From Spartinivicinus poritis (GTDB lineage Bacteria; Pseudomonadota; Gammaproteobacteria; Pseudomonadales; Zooshikellaceae), in contig NZ_JAPMOU010000002.1 of the NCBI RefSeq assembly GCF_028858535.1, positions 124,001-188,000 of the forward strand: a stretch of 64,000 nucleotides of DNA. Reading direction: 5' to 3'. The notes under the pieces are model-generated. The model had not been told where the DNA came from and made no database searches. It saw only the letters and a program-made list of their open reading frames with translations. Positions 8,623 through 19,500 of this stretch are shown here, piece by piece (position 1 is the stretch's first letter; each line of letters starts with the position of its first letter). A program made the translations under genes and the position numbers.

Positions 8623-9345
8623 GTGACTAAGCCGCTCAACACCCTCCAATTGCAGCTGGAATACAGTGAGCGGGATCCTGAAGCGATTCTCGAGCTGGCC
8701 TTTAATACCTTTGAAAATATTGCTATCTCATTTAGTGGTGCCGAAGACGTAGTACTTATCGAGCTGGCTACTCGTGTCACTGATAATATTTCTGTATTTA
8801 CCCTGGATACCGGGCGTCTGCACCCTGAAACCTACCGTTTTATTGATCAAGTTCGGGAACATTATGGCATTGAGATAGAGGTGTTAGCCCCTGATCCTGC
8901 TGAGCTAGAACCTTTTGTAAAAACCAAAGGTTTTTTTAGCTTTTATCAAGATGGTCATCAGGAATGTTGTGGTATTCGTAAAGTAGCTCCCCTACGACGT
9001 AAGTTGAGTCAATTGGATGCCTGGATTACCGGACAGCGAAAAGATCAAAGCCCTAATACTCGTGCCCATATTCCAGTGATTGAGCAAGACCTAAGCTTTG
9101 GTAGTCAGGAAAACCCGCTATATAAATTTAACCCCCTCGCTAACTGGCGTTCTGCACAAGTATGGGAAACCATCCATGAATATGATGTGCCTTTTAATGA
9201 ATTACATCGTAAAGGCTTTGTCAGTATTGGTTGTGAACCTTGTACCCGTCCAGTGTTACCTAATCAACATGAGCGGGCAGGTCGCTGGTGGTGGGAAGAA
9301 GCAACGCAGAAAGAGTGTGGGCTACATGCAAGCAACTCCAAATAA
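8623..9345 (+). CDS. cysH: Phosphoadenylyl/adenylyl-sulfate reductase, 4Fe-4S type
   Basis: A 240-residue assimilatory sulfonucleotide reductase that turns APS (or PAPS) into sulfite using thioredoxin. The PP-loop is [10 protein letters not shown] (36-45). The cluster-type cysteine pairs are CC at 115-116 and CEPC at 204-207. The catalytic cysteine lies in ECGLH (C232). The four cluster cysteines mark the iron-sulfur form that favours APS, as in Pseudomonas, in contrast with the clusterless E. coli PAPS enzyme. The start is GTG at 8623 with GAGGA 12 nt upstream. It lies with a CXXC protein, cysB and a TSUP permease in a sulfur block. Confidence 0.95.
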   Translation: MTKPLNTLQLQLEYSERDPEAILELAFNTFENIAISFSGAEDVVLIELATRVTDNISVFTLDTGRLHPETYRFIDQVREHYGIEIEVLAPDPAELEPFVKTKGFFSFYQDGHQECCGIRKVAPLRRKLSQLDAWITGQRKDQSPNTRAHIPVIEQDLSFGSQENPLYKFNPLANWRSAQVWETIHEYDVPFNELHRKGFVSIGCEPCTRPVLPNQHERAGRWWWEEATQKECGLHASNSK

Positions 9346-9377
9346 GGACACTTAAAAGTAATTATTTTTAAGTGTCC
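9346..9377 (+). other. Intercistronic hairpin between cysH and the CXXC gene
   Basis: A perfect 12-bp inverted repeat (9346-9357 with 9366-9377, 8-nt loop) starts one base after the cysH stop. It is not followed by a T-tract, so transcript stabilisation or partial attenuation is more likely than full termination. Confidence 0.6.
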
Positions 9378-9400
9378 ATCAATGACTTAAAGAAGAAATC

Positions 9401-9685
9401 ATGACTGTAAAAATAACGTTGGTAAAGAAAGTATTGGCTGATGGCTCACCCTGTAAAAAGTGTGCCGATGTGTTGCATCGGCTGGAAAAGTCGGGGCATA
9501 TAAAGCACATTGAGCGTATTGTTGAAGCGCATGAGAATGATCCAAATAGTGAAGGTATGCAGTTAGCCCAAAGTTTACAGGTGGATAAAGCGCCCTTCTT
9601 TATTGTCGATCACTCTGATGGCCAGCAGGTAGTGTATACCGTTTACTTCAAGTTAGTGCAGGAAGTGCTTAAGCACCTCTCGTAA
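9401..9685 (+). CDS. Small thioredoxin-fold protein with CXXC motif
   Basis: A 94-residue cytoplasmic protein. After a beta-strand (KITLVKKVL) comes GSPCKKCADVLHRLE with the redox pair C18-x-x-C21, then an acidic helix region. A cis-proline-like KAPFFIV follows at about 63-69, then a final strand and helix. This is the glutaredoxin/thioredoxin layout with an unusual CKKC active site. Its place just after cysH, separated only by a hairpin, suggests that it may deliver electrons or handle sulfur for CysH, but thioredoxin itself could do this. The function is not established. Confidence 0.75.
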   Translation: MTVKITLVKKVLADGSPCKKCADVLHRLEKSGHIKHIERIVEAHENDPNSEGMQLAQSLQVDKAPFFIVDHSDGQQVVYTVYFKLVQEVLKHLS

Positions 9686-9753
9686 GAAGAAGCCTATAAG
9701 AATAAAGTTGAAACGCTGTAAGCTGCTTTGTGGTGAGTGGCTACAGTGAAACA

Positions 9754-9780
9754 GGCTGACTAATATGCTTCAAGTCAGCC
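9754..9780 (-). terminator. Weak hairpin between convergent genes
   Basis: Arms GGCTGAC (9754-9760) and GTCAGCC (9774-9780) with a 13-nt loop lie between the CXXC gene and the end of cysB. Neither side has a good U-tract, so termination is only possible. Confidence 0.35.
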
Positions 9781-9793
9781 CTGGTTATACACT

Positions 9794-10786
<993 letters not shown>

Positions 10787-10924
10787 TTATATGCATAAAG
10801 CATAAAAATATAAATAAATATTCTTTTCAAGAATAGATGGAAACCGCTAAATTTCCAAGCATTATGGTTATATTCTCTAATTCATAGCTTTTCTATCACC
10901 ATTTATAACTTTAGACCATATTTG

Positions 10925-11704
10925 ATGGAAGTTTTGCTTTATATTTTGGCAGGCGCCACAGTTGGACTTGCCGTTGGGTTAACAGGGGTAGGTGGAGGGT
11001 CACTGATGACTCCTCTATTGTTGTTGTTTGGTTTTCCCCCACATATTGCCATTGGCACTGACCTGATATATGCATCCATTACCAAAGCCAGTGGTGTTTC
11101 GTTACACCACAAGCGCCGGACAATTAACTGGCGTTTAGTAGGACTGCTTGGAGCCGGTAGCTTACCAGCAGCGGGCTTAACGGTGTTGCTTCTTAACTAC
11201 TACTTCAAAGATAGTTCAGAATATAGCCACCTACTAACAAGCAGTTTAGGTTTTATGCTGATCATGACAGCTGTTGTATTGTTAGCAAGGTCTCGCCTTG
11301 CATTAGACAGTAGTCACCCTTCTGTTATACAACAGTTTATTACCCGACACATCGCGACTATTACGCTTGTCATGGGTGCTTTATTAGGCGCTCTGGTAAC
11401 GCTTTCATCTGTGGGGGCTGGAGCAATTGGCACGGCGTTACTGATGGTGCTTTATCCGAAGCTCACTGGAGTAAAAGTAGTAGGGACTGATCTGGCTCAT
11501 GCCGTGCCACTCACCTTTATTGCGGGTGTAGGACATATCTGGTTAGGTAATGTGGATTTTGGACTTTTGGCTAGCCTGCTGGTTGGCTCACTGCCTGCTA
11601 TTTATATTGGTTCTCGGCTGGGCGCTCGGCTTCCAGAAAAAGTCATGCACCCAGTACTTGCCAGTACCCTCTTTGCACTAGGCGTTAAGTATGCTTTCTT
11701 TTAG
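10925..11704 (+). CDS. TSUP (TauE/SafE) family sulfur-compound permease
   Basis: A 259-residue membrane protein with about eight hydrophobic segments and the two TSUP half-repeats. The first has TGVGGGSLMTPLLLLFGFPPHIAIGTDL (about 20-47), the second LSSVGAGAIGTALLMVLYPKLTG plus VVGTDLAHAVPL. TSUP proteins export sulfite or sulfonates, or import sulfate or thiosulfate. Divergence from cysB supports a role in sulfur handling; direction and substrate are open. The ATG at 10925 is preferred over the TTG one codon earlier. The stop overlaps the convergent 5'-nucleotidase stop. Confidence 0.82.
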   Translation: MEVLLYILAGATVGLAVGLTGVGGGSLMTPLLLLFGFPPHIAIGTDLIYASITKASGVSLHHKRRTINWRLVGLLGAGSLPAAGLTVLLLNYYFKDSSEYSHLLTSSLGFMLIMTAVVLLARSRLALDSSHPSVIQQFITRHIATITLVMGALLGALVTLSSVGAGAIGTALLMVLYPKLTGVKVVGTDLAHAVPLTFIAGVGHIWLGNVDFGLLASLLVGSLPAIYIGSRLGARLPEKVMHPVLASTLFALGVKYAFF

Positions 11705-12621
11705 TTTTTGAGTTCTTCTTGATTATTGGTCACGCCATGAGGGACATGCCCTGTTGCTACATGCTCCCTGGCTGAATCACAGTGCCCGACTTGATCATCA
11801 AAGAAGACATCTGCGCCAAAAGACTTTAAAAAAGGCCCTTTGGCCAACCCGCCTAAGAATAGTGACTCATCTAAGCGAATCCCCCACTCTCTTAACGTGC
11901 GAATGACTCGCTCATGGGCAGGCGCTGATCGAGCAGTGACGAGCGCCGTTCGAATAGGGCTTTGCTTGGTTGGGAGTTCACTTTGCAGCTTATGTAATGC
12001 AGCTAAAAACGGTTTAAATGGGCCACCTGATAAGGGTAATTTGGCTGCAGCGCGCTCACTGGCTGCAAATGCTTCCAACCCTTCAGCCTGGTAAATCTGT
12101 TCTGCTTCATCAGAAAACACCACCGCATCCCCATCAAATGCAAACCGTAATGTATCATCACTGGGCTCATCAGCGGACTTGGCTGAAGGCATAATCATGG
12201 CAGCAGCAAAGCCTGAACTGAGGGCATTGGTTACATCTTCTATATGAGTAGATAAAAATAAATGGCAATTAAATGAAGCAATATAGCGGTAAGGGCTCTG
12301 CCCTCCACAAAAAGCCGCTCGAACAATATTTAAACCATAATGTTCAATGGAATTAAAAATACGCAACCCAGTGTCTGCTGAGTTGCGTGATAATAGAATC
12401 ACTTCCACCCTATCTTGCCCAAGCCGTTCATTTAGTTTCAATAATTTAGCGACTAAAGGAAAGGCATCACCAGGCGCTAATATTTCATTTTCATGGGCAA
12501 TCTGGTACTCCTGGTAAGCATCTAGGCCCTCTTCTTCATAAATACGGTGACTTTCTTCCAGGTCAAATAACGCTCTCGATGAAATGGCAATGACTAATTT
12601 GTCAGTTAACTGCGCTGGCAT
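11701..12621 (-). CDS. Cytosolic 5'-nucleotidase (PF06189 type)
   Basis: A 306-residue protein of the bacterial 5'-nucleotidase family related to eukaryotic cytosolic NT5C1. It opens with DKLVIAISSRALFDLEE, the family's variant of the HAD first motif. It then has VEVILLSRNSADTGLRI, the GGQSPYRYIASFNCHLFLS segment, FAFDGDAVVFSDEAE and a final LGGLAKGPFLKSFGADVFFDDQ acidic motif. It would hydrolyse nucleoside monophosphates in the cytoplasm. It stands alone, convergent with the TSUP gene with a 4-bp overlap, and has an AGGTTTT-type ribosome site. Confidence 0.82.
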   Translation of the reverse strand: MPAQLTDKLVIAISSRALFDLEESHRIYEEEGLDAYQEYQIAHENEILAPGDAFPLVAKLLKLNERLGQDRVEVILLSRNSADTGLRIFNSIEHYGLNIVRAAFCGGQSPYRYIASFNCHLFLSTHIEDVTNALSSGFAAAMIMPSAKSADEPSDDTLRFAFDGDAVVFSDEAEQIYQAEGLEAFAASERAAAKLPLSGGPFKPFLAALHKLQSELPTKQSPIRTALVTARSAPAHERVIRTLREWGIRLDESLFLGGLAKGPFLKSFGADVFFDDQVGHCDSAREHVATGHVPHGVTNNQEELKN

Positions 12622-12713
12622 AAAACCTCCAGAATGGATGGAGTATTAAAAGTTGTTGCACAAGTACTCCTAACTTAAGTTCTTTCTCCACTCTGGGGAA
12701 AAGGTTAGGATGA

Positions 12714-12760
12714 GGGGGCTAGTCTGCTATGGCAAGACTAGTGATAGCAACTCTAATTGA
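12714..12760. repeat. Short palindromic repeat, copy A
   Basis: The run GGGGGCTAGTCTGCTATGG continues to ...CTAATTGA. Within it CTAGTCT (12719-12725) and AGACTAG (12735-12741) are inverted. A near-identical copy lies at 12852-12897, about 41 of 46 positions equal by eye. Such short clustered palindromes behave as REP-like elements. Confidence 0.7.
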
Positions 12761-12851
12761 CAAAAATTATCTCTTCATTCAAAGCTGCTTAGTGTTTGAT
12801 GTGGAATAGCAGAATATTCTTCCGCCGTTCTAGTTCCCCCCTTTGATGAAG

Positions 12852-12897
12852 GGGGGCTAGTCTGCTACGCAAGACTAGTGACAGCAGCACTAATTAG
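12852..12897. repeat. Short palindromic repeat, copy B
   Basis: Second copy of the element at 12714-12760 in the same orientation, with CTAGTCT and AGACTAG arms conserved and small changes in the loop and 3' end. Confidence 0.7.
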
Positions 12898-12936
12898 AAA
12901 TAAAAAAAGCTGGCTGTGCCGCGTAGGGGTACTTCA

Positions 12937-12995
12937 CCCTCACCCCAGCACTCTCCCAGAGGGAGAGGGAGCTAAATATAACTTTTGCGACGGCT
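12937..12995. repeat. Dispersed GC-rich repeat, copy 1
   Basis: CCCTCACCCCAGCACTCTCC is followed by CAGAGGGAGAGGG and then GCTAAATATAACTTTTGCGA. The same pattern occurs inverted at about 24205-24265. Similarity extends past the GC-rich core, so this is a repeat family and not a chance GC patch. Confidence 0.65.
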
Positions 12996-13188
12996 TCCAA
13001 AGGGGGAAGTTGGGTTGCGCCATAGCTTTATTCCCCTCCTTTATTCATACACAATGCTTTCTATTATTAGAAATCCACTTTAACTAAACACTATAACTAG
13101 TTGACTATTATCAAAAAATATTAAAAATCTAGAATTTACATTAAGTTAAAAAAATATTCCACGATATAACTAATAAACAAGTTTAAGA

Positions 13189-13713
13189 TTATTCATTAAC
13201 TATATGATATTTAAGTAAAAACTGCTTTTTAGCCTGATAAAGTGCAACCCCTACTATCAACACTTCAATCAAAAAGCTCCAATGCAAAAGGAAGTTAAGT
13301 GGCCACCAGGCAAACTGAGCAGGCACTTCTACTAAACCGAAGCTTTGCTTAACAACAGGGTATAGCCACAATATTTCAGCGGCGATGCTGTCTAGTAACA
13401 GATGTAGCATAACATTCATTAATAACACGACTATTGTTGTCAGCAGCATTCGTTGCTTAAACAGCAAAGCGACAACACAAGGCAAGAGAAAAATAGCTAG
13501 CCAAAAAGCTGGGGTGTGGGTCCAATAGCTATGGTGGTTATGCTGTCGCTGATCAAACCAGTAGAAGTACAACAGATCAAAATCTGGTAATACACTAGCA
13601 AACAGACCTATGCCAATTAACCAAGAGCTGTGCTTTTTAGTATCAGGGCGAAGCCTATGCTTGATGAGTAATTGTGTTACCAAATAGCCAGCTGGTAGGT
13701 GGGCAATAAACAT
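13189..13713 (-). CDS. YdjM-like inner-membrane metal-dependent hydrolase family protein
   Basis: A 174-residue multi-spanning protein of the LexA-binding inner-membrane-associated hydrolase family (PF04307, YdjM). It starts MFIAHLPAGYLVTQLL. It has the metal-ligand-like motifs LPDFDLLYFYW (about 45-55), HNHHSYWTHTPAFW (about 60-73) and LHLLLDSI (about 103-110), set between four or so hydrophobic helices. E. coli YdjM is SOS-regulated; I saw no clear LexA box here. The biochemical activity of the family is unproven. Confidence 0.78.
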   Translation of the reverse strand: MFIAHLPAGYLVTQLLIKHRLRPDTKKHSSWLIGIGLFASVLPDFDLLYFYWFDQRQHNHHSYWTHTPAFWLAIFLLPCVVALLFKQRMLLTTIVVLLMNVMLHLLLDSIAAEILWLYPVVKQSFGLVEVPAQFAWWPLNFLLHWSFLIEVLIVGVALYQAKKQFLLKYHIVNE

Positions 13714-13864
13714 AAATCAGTAACAACCTCTTAAGTGTAGTTTGGTTTGTTACTGATTTAGCCATAGAACGGTGGCAATCAGCGGGGTTGATTATGGCAA
13801 ATGTAGGCAAATGCATTTCATCCTCTTACAATACCCCTTAATTTAATTAGCCAACGATTGTCCT

Positions 13865-16591
13865 GTGACAAAAGCACTGTTTGATATTTCTGGTTTAGAA
13901 AGCGCCTTAAAACAAGGGGAGTTGATTCTTACCCCCAACCGGCGGATGACGGCGAAAATTCAGGCGGCTTATGCCGCACAGCAAACGGCTGCTCATCACC
14001 AGGCTTGGCCTACTCCCAGAGTCATGGCCATCGAGCACTGGCTGCAAAGCTTGTGGCAGCGATTGGCTGACAGCAATTTTCAGCCAGCGGCTGATCATAT
14101 TGTGTTATCAGAGTTAAGGGAACAACTGTTGTGGGAACAAATTATCCAGCAACACAGCGGCGATCACTTAGTTAAAACTGCTTCAGCAGCACAAACTGCC
14201 AAGAAGGCATTTGATTTATTGTTACTATGGCAACTGGATTGGCGAGAGTCGGCTTTAGCAACAACCCATGACAGTGAGTGTTTTCAGCAGTGGCTAAAGC
14301 AGTTTTTAGCCACTTGTCAGGTTAAACATTATTTAACCAAAACCCACACCGCCCACTTTATTTTAAAAGCTTGTGAAAGAAGCTGGCTTACTCAATACCC
14401 CCATATTCATTTGGTGGGGTTTGATAATTTGAGTCCGTTACATCAAGCCATTATTGAGGGGTTGGCAGAACAAGCCCATCACTATCGACCACGGGTCGAC
14501 CAGCCTTATTGTCAGCGTACAGAACTCAATAACTTTGCAGATGAGCTGCAGGCAGCAGCCAACTGGGCCCATGGTGTGTTAGCAAACAATGCAGAGGCTA
14601 TGATTGGGATTATCGTGCCCGACTTGCACTTACACCGGCAACAAGTCGAAACTACGTTTCAACAAGTCTTTGAGCCCCAAGTCAATTTGCCAGAATGCCC
14701 ACGTTATACCCTGCCCTTTAACTTTTCAGCCGGACAGCCCTTGTCGCAACAACCCATCATCGCCACTGCCCTGGCAATGATTGAATTAAACAAGCCAGAG
14801 CTGGAGGTTGAACAACTTTGTCAGTGGCTGACATCTCCCTTTTATCACCTTGATGCCTTACCTCTAGATTTTTCTGCGCTGCTTAGTGAGCAGATCATTC
14901 GTAGTCAGCAGTTGATGATTTCCCCTAGTCGACTACGACAGATGAGTCAGCAGCTATTTGATAAACAGCAACAAGAGTTGTCTACTGACTTGCAGCAGGA
15001 TTTATTTAATCAGGCCAGCTGCCCTTTTACTCAGGCATTACAATCAATTGAACAACTAAAAATCAAAGCGCAGGCGGGTTACCAAAATCGTCGTCATTAT
15101 CCAAGCCATTGGATAAAACTGTTTTATCAGCAGTGGCAGTGTTTAGGCTGGCCAGGTGAGCGCCGGTTGGATAGTGTGGAATACCAGCAAGTGACCCGAT
15201 TTTATGAAGAAATTAAAGCCTTTGCTGGGCTAGATGAAATTGTTGGGCAAATTCCTTTAATTGAAGCCAGCCGGTTACTCTATAAACAATTACAACAGGT
15301 GACGTTTCAGGCCCAGACTAAAGACTCCCCGATTCAGATTCTGGGCTCATTAGAAGGGGCAGGGTTGCGGTTTTCCCATTGCTGGTTAATGGGCTTTGAT
15401 GACAGTACCTGGCCAGCTATTCCCAAGCCTAACCCGTTTATTCCCATTGATATTCAAGTGGCTAATATGATGCCCCATGCTTCAGTTGAGCGGGAGTTGG
15501 CTTTTACCAAAGAAATTATCGACACCTATAAACATAATGCTGAGCAAATTATTTTTAGTTATGCTCGGATGAGTGGGGATAAAGAGCAGCACTTATGCCC
15601 ACTACTAGATGATTTGCCAACTGTTGAAGCTAGCCCGTGGTTAGCTTCACAGACCCAGATATCATCAGCGACCGTTGCCTTGGAAACTTATTCAACCCAG
15701 CAGTCTCAACCAGTTAACGCAGAGACTACAACAATCAAAGGCGGCAGTCAGATTTTAAAAAGCCAAGCCAACTGCCCATTTCAAGCTTTTGCAAAACATC
15801 GTTTGGAGGTCAGTGCCCTACCCTTACCACTGATTGGTTTGCCAGCGTGGGCACGGGGCCAGTGTTTACATCATGGTTTAGAAGTCATTTGGCGTGAATT
15901 AAAAAATCATGACACGCTGATCAATACATCAGATGATGCATTACAAGCACTCATTCAGCGTGCTACAACCCATGGGTTAAAACGACTACTGCCACAGTTC
16001 CCCAATGTGCTATCGATCCGTTATCAGCAATTGGAACAGCTTCGATTAAAACAATGGTTAACTGCCTGGCTAGGCATTGAAAAGGAGCGGCCACCTTTTC
16101 AAGTGGTAGCTATTGAACAAGGCAAGCGTTGTACGATTGCCGGGTTACCTTTAAGCCTGCGGGTTGACCGAATCGACCAGCTTGCTGATGGCTCCTATTT
16201 ATTAATTGATTACAAGATGACACCGGCCACCGATGCCGCTTGGGCCTCGGAGCGATTGGATGATCCCCAGCTACCGTTGTATTGCACCGTAGCCAACAGC
16301 CATATTGGTGCGATTTGCTTTGCCAATTTATCACCCAAAGGTCGTGGTTTTCGTGGTTTAAGTGAAACGGATACGGGCATTCCACAAATTATACCGATTG
16401 AAAAAAATAAGCGGGAATTACCCAATGAGTGGGAAGCGACTTTAGCTCAATGGCAACAGCAGCTAGGCCAGTTAGCTACTGCATTTTTAGAAGGCGATAG
16501 TCGTATTGATCCTAAGTCAACGCAAAGCTGCCGTTATTGTGATTTAGCCAGTTTATGTCGAATCAACCACCAGGGTGGCCGCTATGAGTGA
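13865..16591 (+). CDS. AddB-like PD-(D/E)XK nuclease, probable DNA repair protein
   Basis: A 908-residue partner of the adjacent UvrD-type helicase, matching the 'probable DNA repair protein' family of about 900 residues found beside AddA-like helicases in Pseudomonas and relatives. The C-terminal nuclease core has LRVDRIDQL and LLIDYKM. Four cysteines are placed like the AddB iron-sulfur staple: one in QANCPFQAF just before the nuclease, and C-x2-C-x5-C (SCRYCDLASLC) just after it. The N-terminal two thirds is an inactive helicase-like region. The start is GTG at 13865. It probably processes double-strand DNA ends with its partner; the stop overlaps the partner's start by 8 bp, so the two are cotranslated. 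Confidence 0.87.
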   Translation: MTKALFDISGLESALKQGELILTPNRRMTAKIQAAYAAQQTAAHHQAWPTPRVMAIEHWLQSLWQRLADSNFQPAADHIVLSELREQLLWEQIIQQHSGDHLVKTASAAQTAKKAFDLLLLWQLDWRESALATTHDSECFQQWLKQFLATCQVKHYLTKTHTAHFILKACERSWLTQYPHIHLVGFDNLSPLHQAIIEGLAEQAHHYRPRVDQPYCQRTELNNFADELQAAANWAHGVLANNAEAMIGIIVPDLHLHRQQVETTFQQVFEPQVNLPECPRYTLPFNFSAGQPLSQQPIIATALAMIELNKPELEVEQLCQWLTSPFYHLDALPLDFSALLSEQIIRSQQLMISPSRLRQMSQQLFDKQQQELSTDLQQDLFNQASCPFTQALQSIEQLKIKAQAGYQNRRHYPSHWIKLFYQQWQCLGWPGERRLDSVEYQQVTRFYEEIKAFAGLDEIVGQIPLIEASRLLYKQLQQVTFQAQTKDSPIQILGSLEGAGLRFSHCWLMGFDDSTWPAIPKPNPFIPIDIQVANMMPHASVERELAFTKEIIDTYKHNAEQIIFSYARMSGDKEQHLCPLLDDLPTVEASPWLASQTQISSATVALETYSTQQSQPVNAETTTIKGGSQILKSQANCPFQAFAKHRLEVSALPLPLIGLPAWARGQCLHHGLEVIWRELKNHDTLINTSDDALQALIQRATTHGLKRLLPQFPNVLSIRYQQLEQLRLKQWLTAWLGIEKERPPFQVVAIEQGKRCTIAGLPLSLRVDRIDQLADGSYLLIDYKMTPATDAAWASERLDDPQLPLYCTVANSHIGAICFANLSPKGRGFRGLSETDTGIPQIIPIEKNKRELPNEWEATLAQWQQQLGQLATAFLEGDSRIDPKSTQSCRYCDLASLCRINHQGGRYE

Positions 16592-19500
16592 GATTAGTCG
16601 ACCAGCTGATTGGCAAGCCCGCCAGCAGGCGCTGGATCCAACAGGTTCGTTTGCTGTAACCGCTCCTGCGGGCTCTGGAAAAACCGGCCTGCTGACCCAG
16701 CGAGTATTGACTCTATTAGCAACAGTAAAGCGGCCAGAGGAAATACTCTGTATTACGTTTACCCGTAAAGCGGCGGCAGAAATGCATAGCCGAATTTTAA
16801 ACGCCATTCGTCGTGCCCAAACAGAAAGCGAGCCCGCTAATGAATATGAACGGCAAACCTGGTTATTAGCAAAACAGGTGTTAGCCCAAGATACGCACTA
16901 TGATTGGCAGCTATTGGTTAACCCTAACCGGTTACGAATTCAAACCATCGACAGTTTATGTGCATATTTAGTGCGCCACTTTCCACTCCAAACTGGCTTT
17001 GGTGGGATGCCAGATATTCTGGATGATGCCAGTGAATGCTATCAACAAGCGGTAAGAAAGTTTCTTGGGTTACTCCGCCAGTCGTCTCCTGAAGCTGACT
17101 TATTGAGTAAGCTGCTACTGCATCTGGATAATGATTTAAATAAACTATCGTTATTACTGGAAGGGCTGTTGAGTCGTCGTGACCAGTGGTTACCTTATGT
17201 GGTTGCCGCTGATACTCAACAACTATTGCAGCATATTGAACAAGGTCTGGTTGCGGTAATAGTTGACAGTTTAACTACGGCTGCTCGTGCCATTCATTAT
17301 CATGGCAGTGAGTTGGTTCAGCTGGCGGACTTTGCTGGACAACAGCTCGCCGAGGAAAATCCTGATCACCCCTTAAATCATTGTATTGGCTTAACGGGTT
17401 TACCCAATACCACTCCTGATGCCTTCCCCCAATGGTTAGCATTGGTTGAATTATTGGTCACGAAAGACGGCAGTTGGCGTAAATCGGTGACAAAAACGAT
17501 TGGCTTCCCAACCGGTAAAACCAAAGCAGAAAAGCTCTATTTTAAAGAAATGAAGCAACGGATGCTGGGGTTAATTGATGTCCTGGCAACCCAGCCCGGT
17601 TTAGCTCAGCAACTGGCGTATTTACGGTTATTACCACCCGTACATTATCAAACCAAACAAGGTGAGTTACTCATTGCCCTTTGTCAGCTGCTGCCATTGC
17701 TAGTGGCCCAGCTAATGGTGACCTTTACTGAGCAAGGCAAGGTGGACCATACTGAAATTAACCGAGCAGCACTGGCTGCACTTGGCTCAGAGGATGCCCC
17801 TACGGATTTGGCGCTGGTTTTGGACTATCGAATTAACCATATTCTGGTGGATGAGTTTCAGGATACCGCTAAGCCCCAATTAGCCTTATTAGAAAAGCTG
17901 ACAGCAGGCTGGCAAACAGACGATGGCCGTAGCCTATTTATTGTTGGAGATGGTATGCAATCCTGTTATGGGTTCCGAGATGCTAATGTAGGGATTTTCC
18001 TGAATGCCCGCCAGCATGGAATTGGTTCGGTTGCCCTGACACCGCTTGCATTAACCGTTAATTTTCGTTCCCAGGCTAAGGTGATTGACTGGGTGAATAA
18101 TACCTTTCAACAGAGCTTTCCCCAACAAGAAAATATTCCCTTAGGGGCCGTCAGTTATGCTCAATCAACGGCCTTTAATTCAGCGCTGGCTGGTACTGCA
18201 GTTGAGTGTATTGGCTTTCATGATGAAACAGGTCGACAGTTGGAGGCTGCAAAAACCGTTGATTTAGTAAACCAGCATTTAGCCATGTCAGCCACGGATA
18301 CCATTGCTATCCTGGTACGTAGCCGCGGTCATTTACGTGACATTATTGCTGCGTTACAGGCTGCAGGCATTAAATGGCAGGCGACTGAAATTGATCCGCT
18401 GGTCAGCCGAGCGGTGATTCAAGACTTATTATCCCTGACCAAAGCGCTGCTAAATCCAGCAGATAAGCTAGCCTGGCTGGCAACCTTGCGTGCTCCTTGG
18501 TGTGGTTTAAGTAATGATGACCTGGAAATACTGGCGCAAACCCAGTCAGCATCAACTGTCTTAAGTCGCATACAAGATGAGACTGTCTTAGCCCAATTAT
18601 CTCCCCATGGTCAACAGCGATTGTCGTTATTAACCCCCACTTTTCAGCAAGTGGCTAATCAGCGGCAGCGAAAGCCCTTTGCTCAAGTGTTAGCAGGTTG
18701 CTGGCAGCAAATAGGGGGTGAGGCGTCTCTTGATCATGAGCTGAGCCGACAAGAAGCAGAGGTATTTTTCGCAACCCTTCGAGAATATGCCACACCTTTT
18801 GCTGGGCTTGATCTAGCGGCTTTTGAAAATAAGCTGAATCGTTTATACGCTCAGCCTGACCTGGATGCTAATCCGCAAGTGCAGATTATGACAGTTCATA
18901 AAGCCAAAGGGTTAGAGTTTGATGTGGTGATTTTACCTGGCCTGGATAAACAGCCGCGAGCGGATGATAAATCCCTGTTGGTTTGGCAGCAATTTTTAAG
19001 CACAACTGGTGATGACCATTTATTGTTAAGCCCTGTGCATGCTTACGAAGCACAAAGTGATGCGATTTATGATTTTATTCGACATCAGCAACAGCAAAAA
19101 CAGCGACTGGAAAATACCCGGCTATTATATGTAGCGGCTACCCGAGCAATCAAAAAATTATATTTATTATTTAATGGCAAGCAACAAGAAACGTCTGGTG
19201 AGGTTAAAGCCCCAGTGGCTTCATCGTTGTTAGCAACCATCTGGCCGGCGATCAAAGATCAGGTCAGTTGGCAAACGACACCCGTTACCCTTCCCTCACA
19301 ACCAACAGGGCCCGGTATGGATTTATCGACCGGCTGGCGATTACCCAGCCATTATCAACCACCCGCACAACCCTATGGGCAATTATTAAAAGCCTACCGG
19401 GGTGAAGAGTTTAATGATGAAGAAAATTTACCCGATATGGTGTGGGATGAAGTGCCCCGCCACGTAGGTACGGTTGTGCATCGAGCGTTATACCACATTA

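Larger units (their letters stand above)
12622..13188. other. Intergenic repeat patch
   Basis: About 570 bp with no credible protein gene; the one short ORF in it is made of repeat sequence. It carries two copies of a 46-bp hairpin-forming element and one copy of a longer dispersed repeat (separate entries). The end beside the YdjM-like gene is very AT-rich. Confidence 0.6.

Noticed and set aside
12878-13087. 69-codon plus-strand ORF
   Set aside because: It is built from the dispersed repeat elements in the intergenic patch and has no protein-like features.
13714-13864. LexA (SOS) box upstream of the YdjM-like gene
   Set aside because: No CTGT-N8-ACAG match could be found by eye in the region.
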